A stretch of 64,000 bases of DNA from Thalassospira sp. TSL5-1 (lineage in GTDB: Bacteria; Pseudomonadota; Alphaproteobacteria; Rhodospirillales; Thalassospiraceae): NCBI RefSeq assembly GCF_001907695.1, contig NZ_KV880639.1, positions 74,103 to 138,102 on the forward strand. The letters run 5' to 3'. Every line of letters starts with the position of its first letter. Within the stretch, counting starts at the first letter, position 1. Both the position numbers and the translations under genes were made by a program. Below, piece after piece: positions 54,753 to 63,717 of the stretch. The notes under the pieces were generated by a model, which worked only from the letters and a program-made list of their open reading frames with translations, was not told the origin of the DNA and made no database searches.

Positions 54753-54785
54753 AACCGGGCCGAAGCACCATGCCTCGACCCGGTT
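54753..54785 (-). terminator. Terminator between FemAB-like gene and MCP gene
   Basis: Stem AACCGGGCCGA (54753-54763) with TCGACCCGGTT (54775-54785), one mismatch, with TTTATTTTT on the minus-strand side; best fitted to the leftward MCP transcript. Confidence 0.75.
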
Positions 54786-54807
54786 CAACATCTTTTAGGA
54801 AAGAAGG

Positions 54808-56490
54808 CTAAATCTTGCGCACCTCATCAAGGAAGCCATGCACATGTGCCAGCAACTGGTCGTTTGCAGCAGTCAGACGGCCAACACAGCCCAACTGACC
54901 ATTCGACAGCTCGCCGCTTTCAGTGGCAGCACGGGCAACATTTCCAACCGCATGGTTGATTTCCTGATTACCAGAAGCAACACCATCCACACTGCGCGAA
55001 ATTTCCCGGGTGGCAGCGCCCTGCTCTTCTATTGCGCTGGCGACAACGGCCATCAGTTCTTCGATGCGCAAAATGGTCTCGGCAAAGTCACGCACTGCTG
55101 ACGCGGCTGCACCGGTTTCGGACTGCATTTCGGTAATTTTGCTCGTAATCTGCTCGGTCGCACGGGCGGTTTGCGACGCCAGATTTTTGACCTCGCCGGC
55201 AACCACAGCAAACCCTTTGCCAGCCTCGCCCGCCCGGGCAGATTCTATTGTCGCATTCAGGGCCAGAAGATTGGTCTGATCGGCAATATCACTGATCAGA
55301 TTAACAACCTCGCCAACGCTTTCGGCGGCCTCGTTAAGCTGCAAAACGCGGGCATTGGTTTTTGCCGTATCCTGTGCGGCCTTTTTGGCAATATCGGCAA
55401 CCTGTGAAATCTGGTGCGAGATTTCGTTAATCGACGACGAAAGCTGCGATGTCGCCGTTGCCACGGTTTCGATATTAACCGAGGATTCGTCAGCCTGGCT
55501 GGCTACCCGCTGGGCATAATCATTGGCACGCGCAGAATGATCTGAAAGTTGCTCGGACGCACCACGCACTTCACCCAATGCAACCGACACTGTTGAAAGA
55601 ACATCCTTGATCTGCTGGTCAAAGCGCGCCGACAGTTCGTGCATATGTCGTCCACGCTCCAATTGCCGCTCGGCTTCGGCTTTTTCCTGTTCTGCCATGC
55701 GCATCCGGTCTTCGGCATTTTCACGAAACACCCGCAAAGCCCGCGACATTGCACCAACCTCATCGGCCCGTTTCATTTCCTTAAAACGCACATTCACATC
55801 GCCATTGGCCAGTTTGCTCATCGCACTTGTCATGTCGCGAATGGGAAATGCAATCATACGTGTCAGGACTGTCGCAAACAGGATTGCAAAGACAATCAAC
55901 CCGGCCACACCAACCGCAAGTGTGACTTTGAAAAACAACGCGGCGGCATGTTGCTCTCCCGAAAGGTCCTTGCGCGATGTGACAATATAGCTTTCGAGTT
56001 TTTGCGCGGCTTCATTAACCTTTACAGCCAGCGCCCGTGGCTCGCCCGAAGCTTCAATCGCGCGCGCATGATTAACCGTCAGATATTGCCGCATTAATTG
56101 CGCCTGCTGGTTGGCAATATCCTGCCAGGCATCAATCGCGGTTTCCATTTCCTGCGCAAGGCCCATAATTTCCGGGTCCGCGAAGGCTTTTTCCTTAAGA
56201 TGCGTCACAGTTTGATCCGTGCGTGCCACAGCCGCATGATAGGCATCAAGCCCGCTGCGATCACCTGTGGTCAGAAAATAGGTCATTTCCTGACGCGCCG
56301 TGCGATAGGCGTTATCGATATCGTTAAAGCTTTCCTCAATATCGATCAGACGCTCACTGCGCGCATCTGCAATCTCCACCTGGTTCATCGCATAAAAAGC
56401 CGCCCCGCCAACCAACAGAATGATAACGATCATGACTGCAAAGCTGGCTGCCAGTTTGACAGGAATGAGCATATTTTTAAAAAACATCAT
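54808..56490 (-). CDS. Methyl-accepting chemotaxis protein
   Basis: About 560 aa transmembrane chemoreceptor. Helix 1 at about residues 8-30, a periplasmic helical domain to about 190 (four-helix-bundle type, [20 protein letters not shown] in part), helix 2 at about 191-212, HAMP to about 265, then a long coiled-coil signalling domain with the conserved tip [23 protein letters not shown] (in part). No Cache domain is present in this protein, but the preceding gene encodes one. ATG 56490 follows AAGGAAAC. It lies 13 bases after that gene. Confidence 0.93.
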   Translation of the reverse strand: MMFFKNMLIPVKLAASFAVMIVIILLVGGAAFYAMNQVEIADARSERLIDIEESFNDIDNAYRTARQEMTYFLTTGDRSGLDAYHAAVARTDQTVTHLKEKAFADPEIMGLAQEMETAIDAWQDIANQQAQLMRQYLTVNHARAIEASGEPRALAVKVNEAAQKLESYIVTSRKDLSGEQHAAALFFKVTLAVGVAGLIVFAILFATVLTRMIAFPIRDMTSAMSKLANGDVNVRFKEMKRADEVGAMSRALRVFRENAEDRMRMAEQEKAEAERQLERGRHMHELSARFDQQIKDVLSTVSVALGEVRGASEQLSDHSARANDYAQRVASQADESSVNIETVATATSQLSSSINEISHQISQVADIAKKAAQDTAKTNARVLQLNEAAESVGEVVNLISDIADQTNLLALNATIESARAGEAGKGFAVVAGEVKNLASQTARATEQITSKITEMQSETGAAASAVRDFAETILRIEELMAVVASAIEEQGAATREISRSVDGVASGNQEINHAVGNVARAATESGELSNGQLGCVGRLTAANDQLLAHVHGFLDEVRKI

Positions 56491-56503
56491 GACTCTTGTT
56501 TCC

Positions 56504-57121
56504 TTAAAGGCCCTTGCGGCGGGCAAGTTCAGTCAGGTTGATTTCAACCGTGACAGCTCCAATCGGCTCTCCGGTGCTGTCTGACACCGTCATGTTCAGT
56601 TGTGCGCGCCAGTTATCCGCCTGTTCGTTGTATTCCGCCTCGTCGATAAAGACAGCCGAGGCACCTTGCGGGTAGGTTTTCTGAAATTTGGCTTCGTCAC
56701 CCTGCCAGAAATCCGAGGTAATGGAACTCTGACCAACATTGAGCCCTTGGGCATCGGTGACAAATATCTCGCTATATAGCCCGCCGGAACGGGCCTGGAT
56801 TTGCGTTAAATATCCTGACAGCGGGTTATTGAGTACGGCGGCAATGGTCGGCTGATCGTCAGATTCACGCTCTGCGCGCCATTCCTTGTCTGCGGCATCG
56901 ATTTGCGCCTGAGACAAGTTGGCATTGCGCACATTCTGCCCCTTTACCGATATCTCAACGACCGGGTTAACAAGCCAGTTGCGCACTTCCGCAATCACGC
57001 CCGCATCAATCAGCTCTTTCGGACCTGCGGGAAGCTGCTGTTGTGCCCATGCACCTGCGGTGAACGACAAAGCCGCCACACCAACAACAAACGCCGCAAA
57101 GCGTGAACCAGACCGTTTCAT
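56504..57121 (-). CDS. Periplasmic PDC/Cache-type sensor domain protein
   Basis: A 205 aa exported protein: signal peptide ([19 protein letters not shown], cut before QQQ) and a single Cache-like domain ([39 protein letters not shown] pattern, seen here as [15 protein letters not shown], in part; closing strand [10 protein letters not shown]). It has no membrane helix beyond the signal and no output domain. It is first in a two-gene unit with an MCP 13 bases downstream, so it may be a soluble ligand-binding subunit for that receptor. Confidence 0.78.
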   Translation of the reverse strand: MKRSGSRFAAFVVGVAALSFTAGAWAQQQLPAGPKELIDAGVIAEVRNWLVNPVVEISVKGQNVRNANLSQAQIDAADKEWRAERESDDQPTIAAVLNNPLSGYLTQIQARSGGLYSEIFVTDAQGLNVGQSSITSDFWQGDEAKFQKTYPQGASAVFIDEAEYNEQADNWRAQLNMTVSDSTGEPIGAVTVEINLTELARRKGL

Positions 57122-57213
57122 GACAAATCCCTCTCAATTCCCCGAGGCCCCTTTGCAGTAAAGCGGGCACAACCATCCGATTAAAGCACGTCACACACTA
57201 AACCTAGCCATTA

Positions 57214-57234
57214 GGTATGATATTAACATATACC
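57214..57234. promoter_or_regulatory. 21-base palindrome upstream of the Cache-MCP unit
   Basis: Arms GGTAT (57214-57218) and ATACC (57230-57234) around an A/T-rich centre with TTAA. It is about 100 bases upstream of the Cache gene start. GGTAT/ATACC sequences recur at 57651-57665. Role as an operator is a guess. Confidence 0.35.
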
Positions 57235-57460
57235 AAAGGATATACTTCCAACCATCCTAATTTAAGGAGTATCGTTTTGCTGCACTCTGGATTTCTGAAC
57301 TGGCGACATACAGGGTCGCTACCAGCGGTAAACAGCACCTTGTCATGCCTTTGCAGAACAATCAGGTATGGGCAATGACGCAACCTGCGGATGGATGGCA
57401 CAGAAATGCAGAGACAATGAATGCGGGATAAGAAGAGTTTTCTGCCAGATTACAGGCAAG

Positions 57461-57487
57461 AAAAAAGCGGCGATAAAAATCGCCGCT
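57461..57487 (-). terminator. Strong orphan minus-strand terminator
   Basis: Perfect nine-pair stem AGCGGCGAT (57466-57474) with ATCGCCGCT (57479-57487), loop AAAA, and six Ts on the minus strand. It follows no recognisable gene; the nearest upstream minus-strand gene ends 440 bases away, which argues for a separate transcript in between. Confidence 0.82.
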
Positions 57488-57654
57488 ATAAGTTTTGGTT
57501 GGGACACGAGCAAACTGCAGAAGATTACGTTGTTCCAGGCGCACCGTAGTGCGCCCCTGCACAGAACAACTGTCCGCCCTTATATATGCAGTTACCGTGC
57601 CAGTTTTTTAAATTTAAAAATTTCGCGGGTTTGCACGGTATAGAGTGGCAATAC
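57461..57654 (-). ncRNA. Candidate structured small RNA (about 190 nt)
   Basis: A predicted transcript from about 57654 (promoter below) to the terminator at 57461. On the minus strand it contains three perfect inverted repeats in order: TACCGTGC/GCACGGTA (57640-57633 with 57600-57593), GGCGCAC/GTGCGCC (57555-57538) around TACG, and the terminator stem. It has no ATG-started ORF and no convincing GTG/TTG ORF with a ribosome site. I do not recognise tmRNA, 6S, SRP or RNase P signatures. Support is structural only; expression is unknown. Confidence 0.45.
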
Positions 57655-57660
57655 CTTAGG

Positions 57661-57714
57661 GGTATATCCATCGATTGTGCAAAATGCAAAAATGATTTTG
57701 CAAAATGCAAAAAT
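57661..57714 (-). promoter_or_regulatory. Promoter with two phased 16-base repeats
   Basis: Minus-strand boxes TTGCAT (57689-57684) and TATACC (57666-57661) are 17 bases apart. The 16-mer TGCAAAATGCAAAAAT occurs twice on the plus strand (57678-57693 and 57699-57714), 21 bases apart, two helical turns. Each carries the dyad TGCA-AAA-TGCA. One copy overlaps the -35 box and the other lies just upstream. A third partial copy, inverted, is at 57815-57825. Confidence 0.5.
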
Positions 57715-57927
57715 AAGTATCCCATATTGCAACATACACGCGTTTATCGGCATCAGATTCACACAGGATACGCATAAACCACTGCAATCCGGGCAATACC
57801 AAGCCACACCAAAATTTGCATTTTGAGGAATCACGGAGATCAGAAATAAGGGAAGCATGTAATTTAGAACATTCAAACCGGATAGGGGTTACCCAAACGG
57901 ATTGGAATTATTCAAAATTACAACAGC
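57715..57927. other. A/T-rich non-coding region
   Basis: No gene can be supported here. A 94-codon minus-strand frame (57592-57876) lacks a ribosome site and family features. It contains the third TTTGCATTTTG copy and is the 3' flank of the leftward hypothetical gene at 57928. Together with 57122-57660 it is the longest gene-free part of the right half of the window. Confidence 0.5.
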
Positions 57928-58479
57928 CTAGCGGAATCTCTTCCGTTTATTGGCTGCGGGTCTATTGCTGAAATTCAGCAACGCAGGAGCATGCTGGATA
58001 ATTTCCTCAAGGATATCGCGTGCCATATCCAAATCGTCCTGCGCACTGTCATCCAAATCGCTTTTAAATCTAGGATCAGACAACATTTTTTCTGCCTCAT
58101 AAAGCGTTCGCAATTCGCTTTGAAACAACTCACGAGAGCCCAATGGCAGAAAGGGCTTGGCACTCATGACAAAAAAGAATTTAAGACTGGTTTTAATCAC
58201 GAGCCGCAGCATCAGCACTTGAAGCTTATGGAACTGTTTCTCCAACTCATCCTTACGCGGATGATTATCCAGCGCCGACAGCCTTTCTGAAAGGATCAGG
58301 GAAAGAGCCTTGAAGTTGTCGACCTGTTCCCGGAAAGGACGATAACGGGTAACATCTGTCGTATCTGCCAGGGCTTCAAGCTCCGCAGCAATCGAAACCA
58401 GAATACGCCCGCGCTTTTCCAACTGCGACAGGAAATGCTCGACTTCTTTTACTTTTTGTCTTTGGCCTGATGAATTCAT
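57928..58479 (-). CDS. Hypothetical protein, helical and charged
   Basis: About 183 aa from ATG 58479 (a TTG at 58500 is an alternative). Predicted to be almost all helix, with heptad-like spacing (VEHFLSQLEKRGRILVSIAAELEALA, in part) and a strongly basic C terminus (NKRKRFR). One moderately hydrophobic stretch (LKFFFVMSAKPFLPL) may be buried or membrane-touching. No family recognised. It lies downstream of clpA on the same strand, 130 bases away, without a clear terminator between, so it may be on the same transcript. Confidence 0.55.
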   Translation of the reverse strand: MNSSGQRQKVKEVEHFLSQLEKRGRILVSIAAELEALADTTDVTRYRPFREQVDNFKALSLILSERLSALDNHPRKDELEKQFHKLQVLMLRLVIKTSLKFFFVMSAKPFLPLGSRELFQSELRTLYEAEKMLSDPRFKSDLDDSAQDDLDMARDILEEIIQHAPALLNFSNRPAANKRKRFR

Positions 58480-58609
58480 AAAAAGTCGAAATAACCTCAA
58501 TTAGAAAAGTATCCAGCCCCGAAACCGAGCTGGATACATTTCAGAATACTATGGCCCACCACGATAGCAAGCAGAACCATGATAAAGGTTCAAATCAGCC
58601 GTAGCTGAT

Positions 58610-60928
58610 TTACTCAACCATTTCAGGGTCACGGCTCTCGCTTTTATCATCCTGCTGATCGGGAAAACGGAAAACAACCCCGTCATTCTCGATATCAACC
58701 AGCACCGAACCACCCTTCTCGAGCTTGCCAAACAGCAACTCTTCGGCAAGTGGCTTTTTAACATGCTCCTGAATGACACGCCCCAACGGACGCGCGCCGA
58801 AAGCCGGATCATATCCGCGATCGGCCAGCCATGTACGGGCAGCTTCTGTCAGTTCAATGGATACATTGCGATCCGCAAGCTGCACTTCAAGCTGCAGAAT
58901 GAATTTATCCACCACCATCTTGACCACATCCGCCTGAAGATGGGTAAACGGAATAACCGCATCAAGACGGTTGCGGAATTCAGGGCTGAAGGTGCGTTTA
59001 ATTGCCTCTTCATCCTCACCAATGCGCCGATCACGCATAAAGCCGATGGCAGGTTTTGCCATGTCCGACGCGCCAGCATTGGTGGTCATCACCAGCACGA
59101 TATTGCGGAAATCAACGGTCTTGCCGTTATTATCCGTCAGCTTGCCGTGATCCATAACCTGCAACAGGATGTTAAACAGGTCCGGATGGGCTTTCTCGAT
59201 TTCATCAAGCAGCACAACCGCATGCGGATGCTGATCAACCGCATCGGTCAAAAGACCGCCCTGGTCAAACCCGACATAGCCCGGCGGCGCACCAATCAGG
59301 CGTGACACGCTGTGGCGTTCCATATATTCGGACATGTCAAAGCGGACGAACTCGATGCCCATAACATTGGCAAGCTGTTTGGTGACTTCGGTTTTACCAA
59401 CCCCGGTCGGGCCAGAAAACAGATAGGACCCAATCGGTTTTTCCGGTTCACGCAGGCCCGCGCGCGCCAGCTTGATCGCACTCGAGAGGGCCTCAATGGC
59501 TTTGTCCTGCCCAAACACAACCGTTTTCAGGTCACGTTCGATATTTTGCAGTGCCTTGCGGTCATCACTCGAAACCGATTTGGCCGGAATACGCGCGATC
59601 TTGGCAACAATCTCTTCAACGTCCCGCTTGCTGATCGTGCGTTTACGCTTGCTTGGCGCAACCAGCATTCGCGACGCCCCCACCTCGTCAATCACATCAA
59701 TCGCGCTGTCGGGGCGTTTACGGTCATTAATGTAACGCGATGCCAGTTCAACCGCAGAACGAATGGCTTCGTTGGTGTACTTAACGTGATGATGTTCTTC
59801 GTAATAGGGCTTCAGACCCTTGAGAATTTTGATGGTGTCTTCCAGCGACGGCTCATCAACATCGATTTTCTGGAAACGACGCACAAGGGCACGATCTTTT
59901 TCAAAGTGCCCCCGAAATTCCTTATAGGTCGTGGAACCGATGCAGCGCAGTGCACCACTCGCCAGGGCAGGCTTCAACAGGTTCGAGGCATCCATCGCCC
60001 CACCCGACGTTGCACCAGCCCCAATCACGGTATGGATTTCATCAATAAACAGCACGGCATTGTCATGCTCGTCCAGTTCTTTGACCACAGCTTTCAGGCG
60101 CTCTTCAAAATCACCACGATACCGCGTTCCCGCCAGAAGCGAGCCCATATCAAGGGCAAAGATGGTCGCGCCCTGCAGAACCTCCGGCACATCGCCGTCA
60201 ACAATGCGTTTGGCAAGGCCTTCGGCAATGGCGGTTTTGCCCACACCCGGGTCCCCGACATAAAGCGGGTTATTTTTGGTACGACGGCACAGCACCTGAA
60301 TGGTGCGGTCAATTTCGCTTTGGCGGCCAATCAGCGGATCAATCTTGCCCTTTTGCGCCTTGGCATTCAAATTCACGCAATAGGCCTTAAGGGCCTCGCC
60401 TTCCTTGGCGGCTCCGGCCTCGTCGGCCTCGCCAGCGCCCGACGCATTCAATTCGTCATCGGCACCACGCGGCACCCGCCGTTCGTTAAGTTCCGGCGCC
60501 TTGGCTATACCGTGTGAAATATAGTTAACGGCATCCAGGCGCGTCATATCCTGCAGTTGCAGGTAATACACCGCGTGCGATTCCCGTTCGGAAAACAGCG
60601 CAACCAGCACATTGGCACCGGTCACTTCTTCGCGCCCCGAAGACTGAACATGAATGGCAGCACGCTGAATAACCCGCTGAAACCCGGCCGTTGGCTTGGG
60701 ATCAATCAAACGCGCACTGACCAGACCGGACAGTTCACTATCAGCAAATTCAAGAAGCTCGCCACGTAACCGGTCTACATCAACGCGGCAGGCCTTTAAA
60801 ACCGCAACCGCATCCTGATCCTCGGTCAAAGACAGCAGCAAATGTTCCAGTGTTGCGTATTCGTGACGCCGTTCGGATGCGTATGCAAGCGCACGGTGCA
60901 GGCTTTCTTCCAGATTACGCGAGAGCAT
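58610..60928 (-). CDS. clpA: ATP-dependent Clp protease ATP-binding subunit ClpA
   Basis: AAA+ unfoldase that feeds substrates to ClpP, including N-end-rule substrates delivered by ClpS. 772 aa: N domain with Clp repeats (residues about 1-145), D1 with Walker [14 protein letters not shown] and Walker [10 protein letters not shown], and D2 with [13 protein letters not shown] and [12 protein letters not shown]. The IGL/IGF-type ClpP-binding loop is in [10 protein letters not shown]. The ATG follows AAGGAG, six bases after the clpS stop. The acidic C-terminal tail ([13 protein letters not shown]) is longer than in E. coli. Confidence 0.96.
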   Translation of the reverse strand: MLSRNLEESLHRALAYASERRHEYATLEHLLLSLTEDQDAVAVLKACRVDVDRLRGELLEFADSELSGLVSARLIDPKPTAGFQRVIQRAAIHVQSSGREEVTGANVLVALFSERESHAVYYLQLQDMTRLDAVNYISHGIAKAPELNERRVPRGADDELNASGAGEADEAGAAKEGEALKAYCVNLNAKAQKGKIDPLIGRQSEIDRTIQVLCRRTKNNPLYVGDPGVGKTAIAEGLAKRIVDGDVPEVLQGATIFALDMGSLLAGTRYRGDFEERLKAVVKELDEHDNAVLFIDEIHTVIGAGATSGGAMDASNLLKPALASGALRCIGSTTYKEFRGHFEKDRALVRRFQKIDVDEPSLEDTIKILKGLKPYYEEHHHVKYTNEAIRSAVELASRYINDRKRPDSAIDVIDEVGASRMLVAPSKRKRTISKRDVEEIVAKIARIPAKSVSSDDRKALQNIERDLKTVVFGQDKAIEALSSAIKLARAGLREPEKPIGSYLFSGPTGVGKTEVTKQLANVMGIEFVRFDMSEYMERHSVSRLIGAPPGYVGFDQGGLLTDAVDQHPHAVVLLDEIEKAHPDLFNILLQVMDHGKLTDNNGKTVDFRNIVLVMTTNAGASDMAKPAIGFMRDRRIGEDEEAIKRTFSPEFRNRLDAVIPFTHLQADVVKMVVDKFILQLEVQLADRNVSIELTEAARTWLADRGYDPAFGARPLGRVIQEHVKKPLAEELLFGKLEKGGSVLVDIENDGVVFRFPDQQDDKSESRDPEMVE

Positions 60929-60934
60929 GTATGA

Positions 60935-61261
60935 CTACTCCTTCTCTATCGTGCACTGCAACGGGTGCTGGTTTTGACGCGCCAGATCCATGACCTGGTT
61001 TACCTTTGTCTCGGCGATCTCGTATGTAAACACACCACAAACACCTACACCCTTACGGTGTACCTGCAGCATGATCGCCGTCGCCTCTTCCCGTCCCTTG
61101 GCAAAAAACTGCTCCAGGACGAGCACGACAAATTCCATTGGTGTGTAGTCATCATTGAGCAACAACACCTTGTACATTGCCGGCTTTTTGGTTTTCGGCC
61201 GCGTTTTGGTTACAACGCCTGTGGTAGGGAGGCCGTCACCCTGATTGCCCTGATCACTCAT
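60935..61261 (-). CDS. clpS: ATP-dependent Clp protease adaptor ClpS
   Basis: Recognises N-degron residues and docks substrates on ClpA. 108 aa: a disordered N-terminal extension, then the ClpS core with [24 protein letters not shown] (in part), where the Asn-Asp-Asp and Met residues line the N-degron pocket, and [21 protein letters not shown]. First gene of clpS-clpA. A possible promoter (TTGACC at 61314-61309, weak -10 ACAACT at 61291-61286) lies upstream on the minus strand. Confidence 0.95.
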   Translation of the reverse strand: MSDQGNQGDGLPTTGVVTKTRPKTKKPAMYKVLLLNDDYTPMEFVVLVLEQFFAKGREEATAIMLQVHRKGVGVCGVFTYEIAETKVNQVMDLARQNQHPLQCTIEKE

Positions 61262-61475
61262 AACCTGCTAACCGGAATCCTTGTTAGTTGTGCTTTAAAA
61301 ACATGATAGGTCAACATGACCGCGTTTCAAAGCCCCGTAAATCAATCCACGAAATGATTGCCTAGTTACATGTCATGTAAGGTGCGTTTGCAAGCACGCA
61401 AGATGCCGTGAAAAAACTAGGATGCACGGCACAACACAAAACCGCACAATACGTGACACTACACCCGCAAGAAAA
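61262..61475. promoter_or_regulatory. clpS upstream region with a perfect 15-base palindrome
   Basis: No gene. TTACATG-T-CATGTAA at 61366-61380 is a perfect seven-base inverted repeat around one base, about 52 bases upstream of the candidate clpS -35 box. It is suited to an activator site for clpS; the binding protein is unknown. Confidence 0.42.
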
Positions 61476-61505
61476 AAACGGACGTGACCAAGGTCACGCC
61501 CGTTT
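61472..61505 (-). terminator. Intrinsic terminator after the phasin gene
   Basis: Stem of 14 pairs with one mismatch (61476-61489 with 61492-61505), loop AA, followed on the minus strand by seven Ts. It shares the GACC-AA-GGTC centre with the palindrome at 22856. It lies 80 bases after the phasin stop. Confidence 0.85.
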
Positions 61506-61585
61506 ACGCAGATAAAACCCTATCTTGGCAAAGCCCGACGGCCGTGAACCAAATCATATAGATGGTCTTGCCAGCAACCTGCCCT

Positions 61586-62665
61586 CTAGCGACCTGCCTT
61601 CGCAGACCAGCTCTTTTCCATCAGGGCAACACTGTCATTCCACATGCCAAACCATATTTCCTGAAAGCGGGAATGTTCTGCCATCCCGTCATCAACGAAA
61701 CGCTTTACCATGCGGGCATTGATTTCCTGAATGTCGCCAATCGATTCCACCTTGGAAAGGGCATCGATATCCCCCTGAAGCGCATCCATTTCACGCTGCA
61801 TCCAGGACATCCACTCCTTACCAAAACGCCCGCCCTGATCTGCCATTTTGGAAGAAGCCTGCATCATTCCATCCCAGTTCGACAGGTGCGACTGGATCAA
61901 GTCTTCATACTGGCTGGCAAAATGCGCCCCTGCATCAGAAACCATGTCAGTATGGTCAGACACGGCATCAAGCAGACCAGACAAGGCCTCATTTGCTGCT
62001 TCCTGGGCAGATGAAACCATATCAACCATTTCGCCCGAATTCCAAAATTCAAACAGCTGCGAAACAGGCATTGTCGGCATAGGAAGATCCGCTTCAATCT
62101 TTTGCGAGACCGCCAAACCCTTAGGCTTTGCGCCGTCATCCAGGCTCACCTTGGCACTTGCAACCGGTGTCGTCACTTCGGCTGCGACAGGCGCCTCAAT
62201 CTTGGGCGCCTTCGGTGCCTTTTCGGCGGCACTGGCAACAGCACCGGATGCCGTCTCGGTTACTTTCCGCGCTGTTTCCTTGGTGGCCTCAACCTGCTTT
62301 TCGGTTGCGGCCTTAACCGCATCAGCGGTCTTGTTCGCAGCTGTGGCCGCCTTTGGGGTTGCTTCACGCACAATCGCGGCCGATTTCTCGGCAGGCTTGC
62401 TGGCCCCTGCTGCCGCAGCCCGTGTTGGCGTAGCAGCTTTGGCCGGAGTAGCTGCAGAAGCAGCTGAACCAGCAGCTTTATTTGAACCAGAAGGCGTTTT
62501 TGATACGGATGACGTGGAAGCAGAAGCAGTTTTATTCGCAGATGCAGCACCGGCTTTCGCTGTTTCCACAGAAGAAGCAGAGGCCCCCGACGAAGCAGTC
62601 GTTTTAGCCTTCGATGCTGATGCGTTTCGGGATTTTTCAGGCACCTTTTTCGGGGTCGTCACCAT
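61586..62665 (-). CDS. Phasin (polyhydroxyalkanoate granule protein)
   Basis: Coats PHA granules in the cytoplasm. About 359 aa. The first 170 residues are an Ala/Lys/Thr/Ser-rich disordered region (PAKAATPTRAAAAG; VKAATEKQVEATKE) resembling a PhaF/histone-like tail; residues about 190-350 form the amphipathic phasin helices (SQLFEFWNSGEMVDMVSSAQ; SHLSNWDGMMQASSKMADQ; RFQEIWFGMWNDSVALMEKSW, each in part). ATG 62665 is chosen for its GGAGGAC ribosome site. Its promoter carries a PhaR-like TGC repeat. PHA genes are not otherwise present in the window. Confidence 0.87.
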   Translation of the reverse strand: MVTTPKKVPEKSRNASASKAKTTASSGASASSVETAKAGAASANKTASASTSSVSKTPSGSNKAAGSAASAATPAKAATPTRAAAAGASKPAEKSAAIVREATPKAATAANKTADAVKAATEKQVEATKETARKVTETASGAVASAAEKAPKAPKIEAPVAAEVTTPVASAKVSLDDGAKPKGLAVSQKIEADLPMPTMPVSQLFEFWNSGEMVDMVSSAQEAANEALSGLLDAVSDHTDMVSDAGAHFASQYEDLIQSHLSNWDGMMQASSKMADQGGRFGKEWMSWMQREMDALQGDIDALSKVESIGDIQEINARMVKRFVDDGMAEHSRFQEIWFGMWNDSVALMEKSWSAKAGR

Positions 62666-62709
62666 TGTGCCGTCCTCCATGTACGAGTTTCAGGATCGCC
62701 GTTGACATG

Positions 62710-62753
62710 TTGCAATGCAGCAAAACTCTAGATGGAAACAGGGCCTTCGTCAA
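62710..62753 (-). promoter_or_regulatory. Phasin promoter with PhaR-like operator
   Basis: Minus-strand boxes TTGACG (62753-62748) and TAGAGT (62730-62725) are 17 bases apart. Just downstream, where transcription starts, is TTGCTGCATTGCAA (62723-62710), containing CTGC-ATT-GCA, close to the CTGC-N3-GCAG-type site bound by PhaR repressors of PHA genes in other alphaproteobacteria. Repression when granules are scarce is the inferred role. Confidence 0.6.
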
Positions 62754-62806
62754 GGCTCCTTTCATGACATTCTCTTGATATATCCTGCCAGACTGCCCTT
62801 TTTCAA

Positions 62807-62836
62807 AGAAAACGGGCTGACACTGCCAGCCCGTTT
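62807..62836 (-). terminator. Terminator after the lipoprotein gene
   Basis: Perfect ten-pair stem AAACGGGCTG (62810-62819) with CAGCCCGTTT (62827-62836), followed on the minus strand by TCTTTG. Lies ten bases after the stop codon. Confidence 0.75.
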
Positions 62837-62845
62837 AAAACCAAT

Positions 62846-63592
62846 TTACTGCAAACTATTGCCGCGTACCGTTCTGTAAAAATTACGATCCCGCAAATCC
62901 TTGTCATTACCATAGACCGGATCGGGGTTTTTCACAGCATCAGGATCTGGTGCCGCTGGAAGCGGCGTTGACTGGCCCGATATTTTTTCCAGCACAACCG
63001 GAAAATGAAGATCGCGCAGATCATCCTTTGCCGATGTCCAGGCGGCCAGCGTCATATGCTGCCCCGAGCATCCAAGGGCGACCCAATAATAATTTTCTGA
63101 GTTAAGCCGCAGACCATCACGATCCTGCGTGCCAAATCCATCCTGCTGGAGGGCGTCTGTCAGAGTCAGATATTGCTGACGGGTAATCTGGTTCCGGACG
63201 GGATCACCGCTAAAGGCCCCAAGCGGAGAGCGCACCGAAACATTGAGATCACTGACATCAATCGGACCGAACACATGAGACTCGACGACAAAACCATCAT
63301 GCCCCGGTTGCGGCAATACATCAAAGGAGCGAACTTCCTTATAGTAGTCAGCATTATAAACGATTCTGATTTGCCCTTCCGCCTGACCGGCAGAACAGGC
63401 CGTACGGATATCCTCCGCGTTAAGATACGAGAACCAGCTCGCCTTGCGCACAACCGGATTCGCAATATCGCTGTTTTCCGTGTAGGCACAGCCGCCCAGC
63501 ATCGCAATTGTCGCCAATGCTGTGGCAAACTTAATGATTCCAAGCCGCTTCGGCGCTAGATCCTTGTGCGGTCTATGTAATTTAATGGGCAT
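62846..63592 (-). CDS. Lipoprotein of unknown function
   Basis: About 248 aa with signal peptide and lipobox MLGGC (near residue 35, C followed by AYTENSD), so probably lipid-anchored in the envelope. The mature part is soluble and beta-rich (GQIRIVYNADYYKEVRSFDVLPQPG, in part; YYWVALGCSGQHMTLAAWTS) with one further cysteine pair possible. No family recognised. ATG 63592 has AGAGG five bases upstream; the open frame continues to 63658. Divergent from a D-Ala-D-Ala carboxypeptidase gene. Confidence 0.65.
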   Translation of the reverse strand: MPIKLHRPHKDLAPKRLGIIKFATALATIAMLGGCAYTENSDIANPVVRKASWFSYLNAEDIRTACSAGQAEGQIRIVYNADYYKEVRSFDVLPQPGHDGFVVESHVFGPIDVSDLNVSVRSPLGAFSGDPVRNQITRQQYLTLTDALQQDGFGTQDRDGLRLNSENYYWVALGCSGQHMTLAAWTSAKDDLRDLHFPVVLEKISGQSTPLPAAPDPDAVKNPDPVYGNDKDLRDRNFYRTVRGNSLQ

Positions 63593-63717
63593 TAATACCT
63601 CTGTTTTGACAGACTCGGTCACAACGCATACACTCTCGCTTAATTGGGGCATCGGCAAGGCATTAAGTCCTGTCAGGAAAATTCATTCCGTTAAGATTTT
63701 TTTTAGTCGGAACTGAC

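Noticed and set aside
57525-57725. 66-codon minus-strand ORF ending just before the orphan terminator, with two cysteines near its end
   Set aside because: Its start lies upstream of the predicted transcription start, has no ribosome site, and its first half is made of the direct repeats; an RNA gene explains the region better.
57592-57876. 94-codon minus-strand ORF with several cysteines, which might suggest a zinc-ribbon protein
   Set aside because: No ribosome site, no regular CxxC pairs, and it runs through the promoter repeats; composition looks like chance reading of A/T-rich DNA.
61848-62705. 285-codon plus-strand ORF opposite the phasin gene
   Set aside because: It mirrors the Ala-rich phasin sequence and lacks a ribosome site or recognisable domain.
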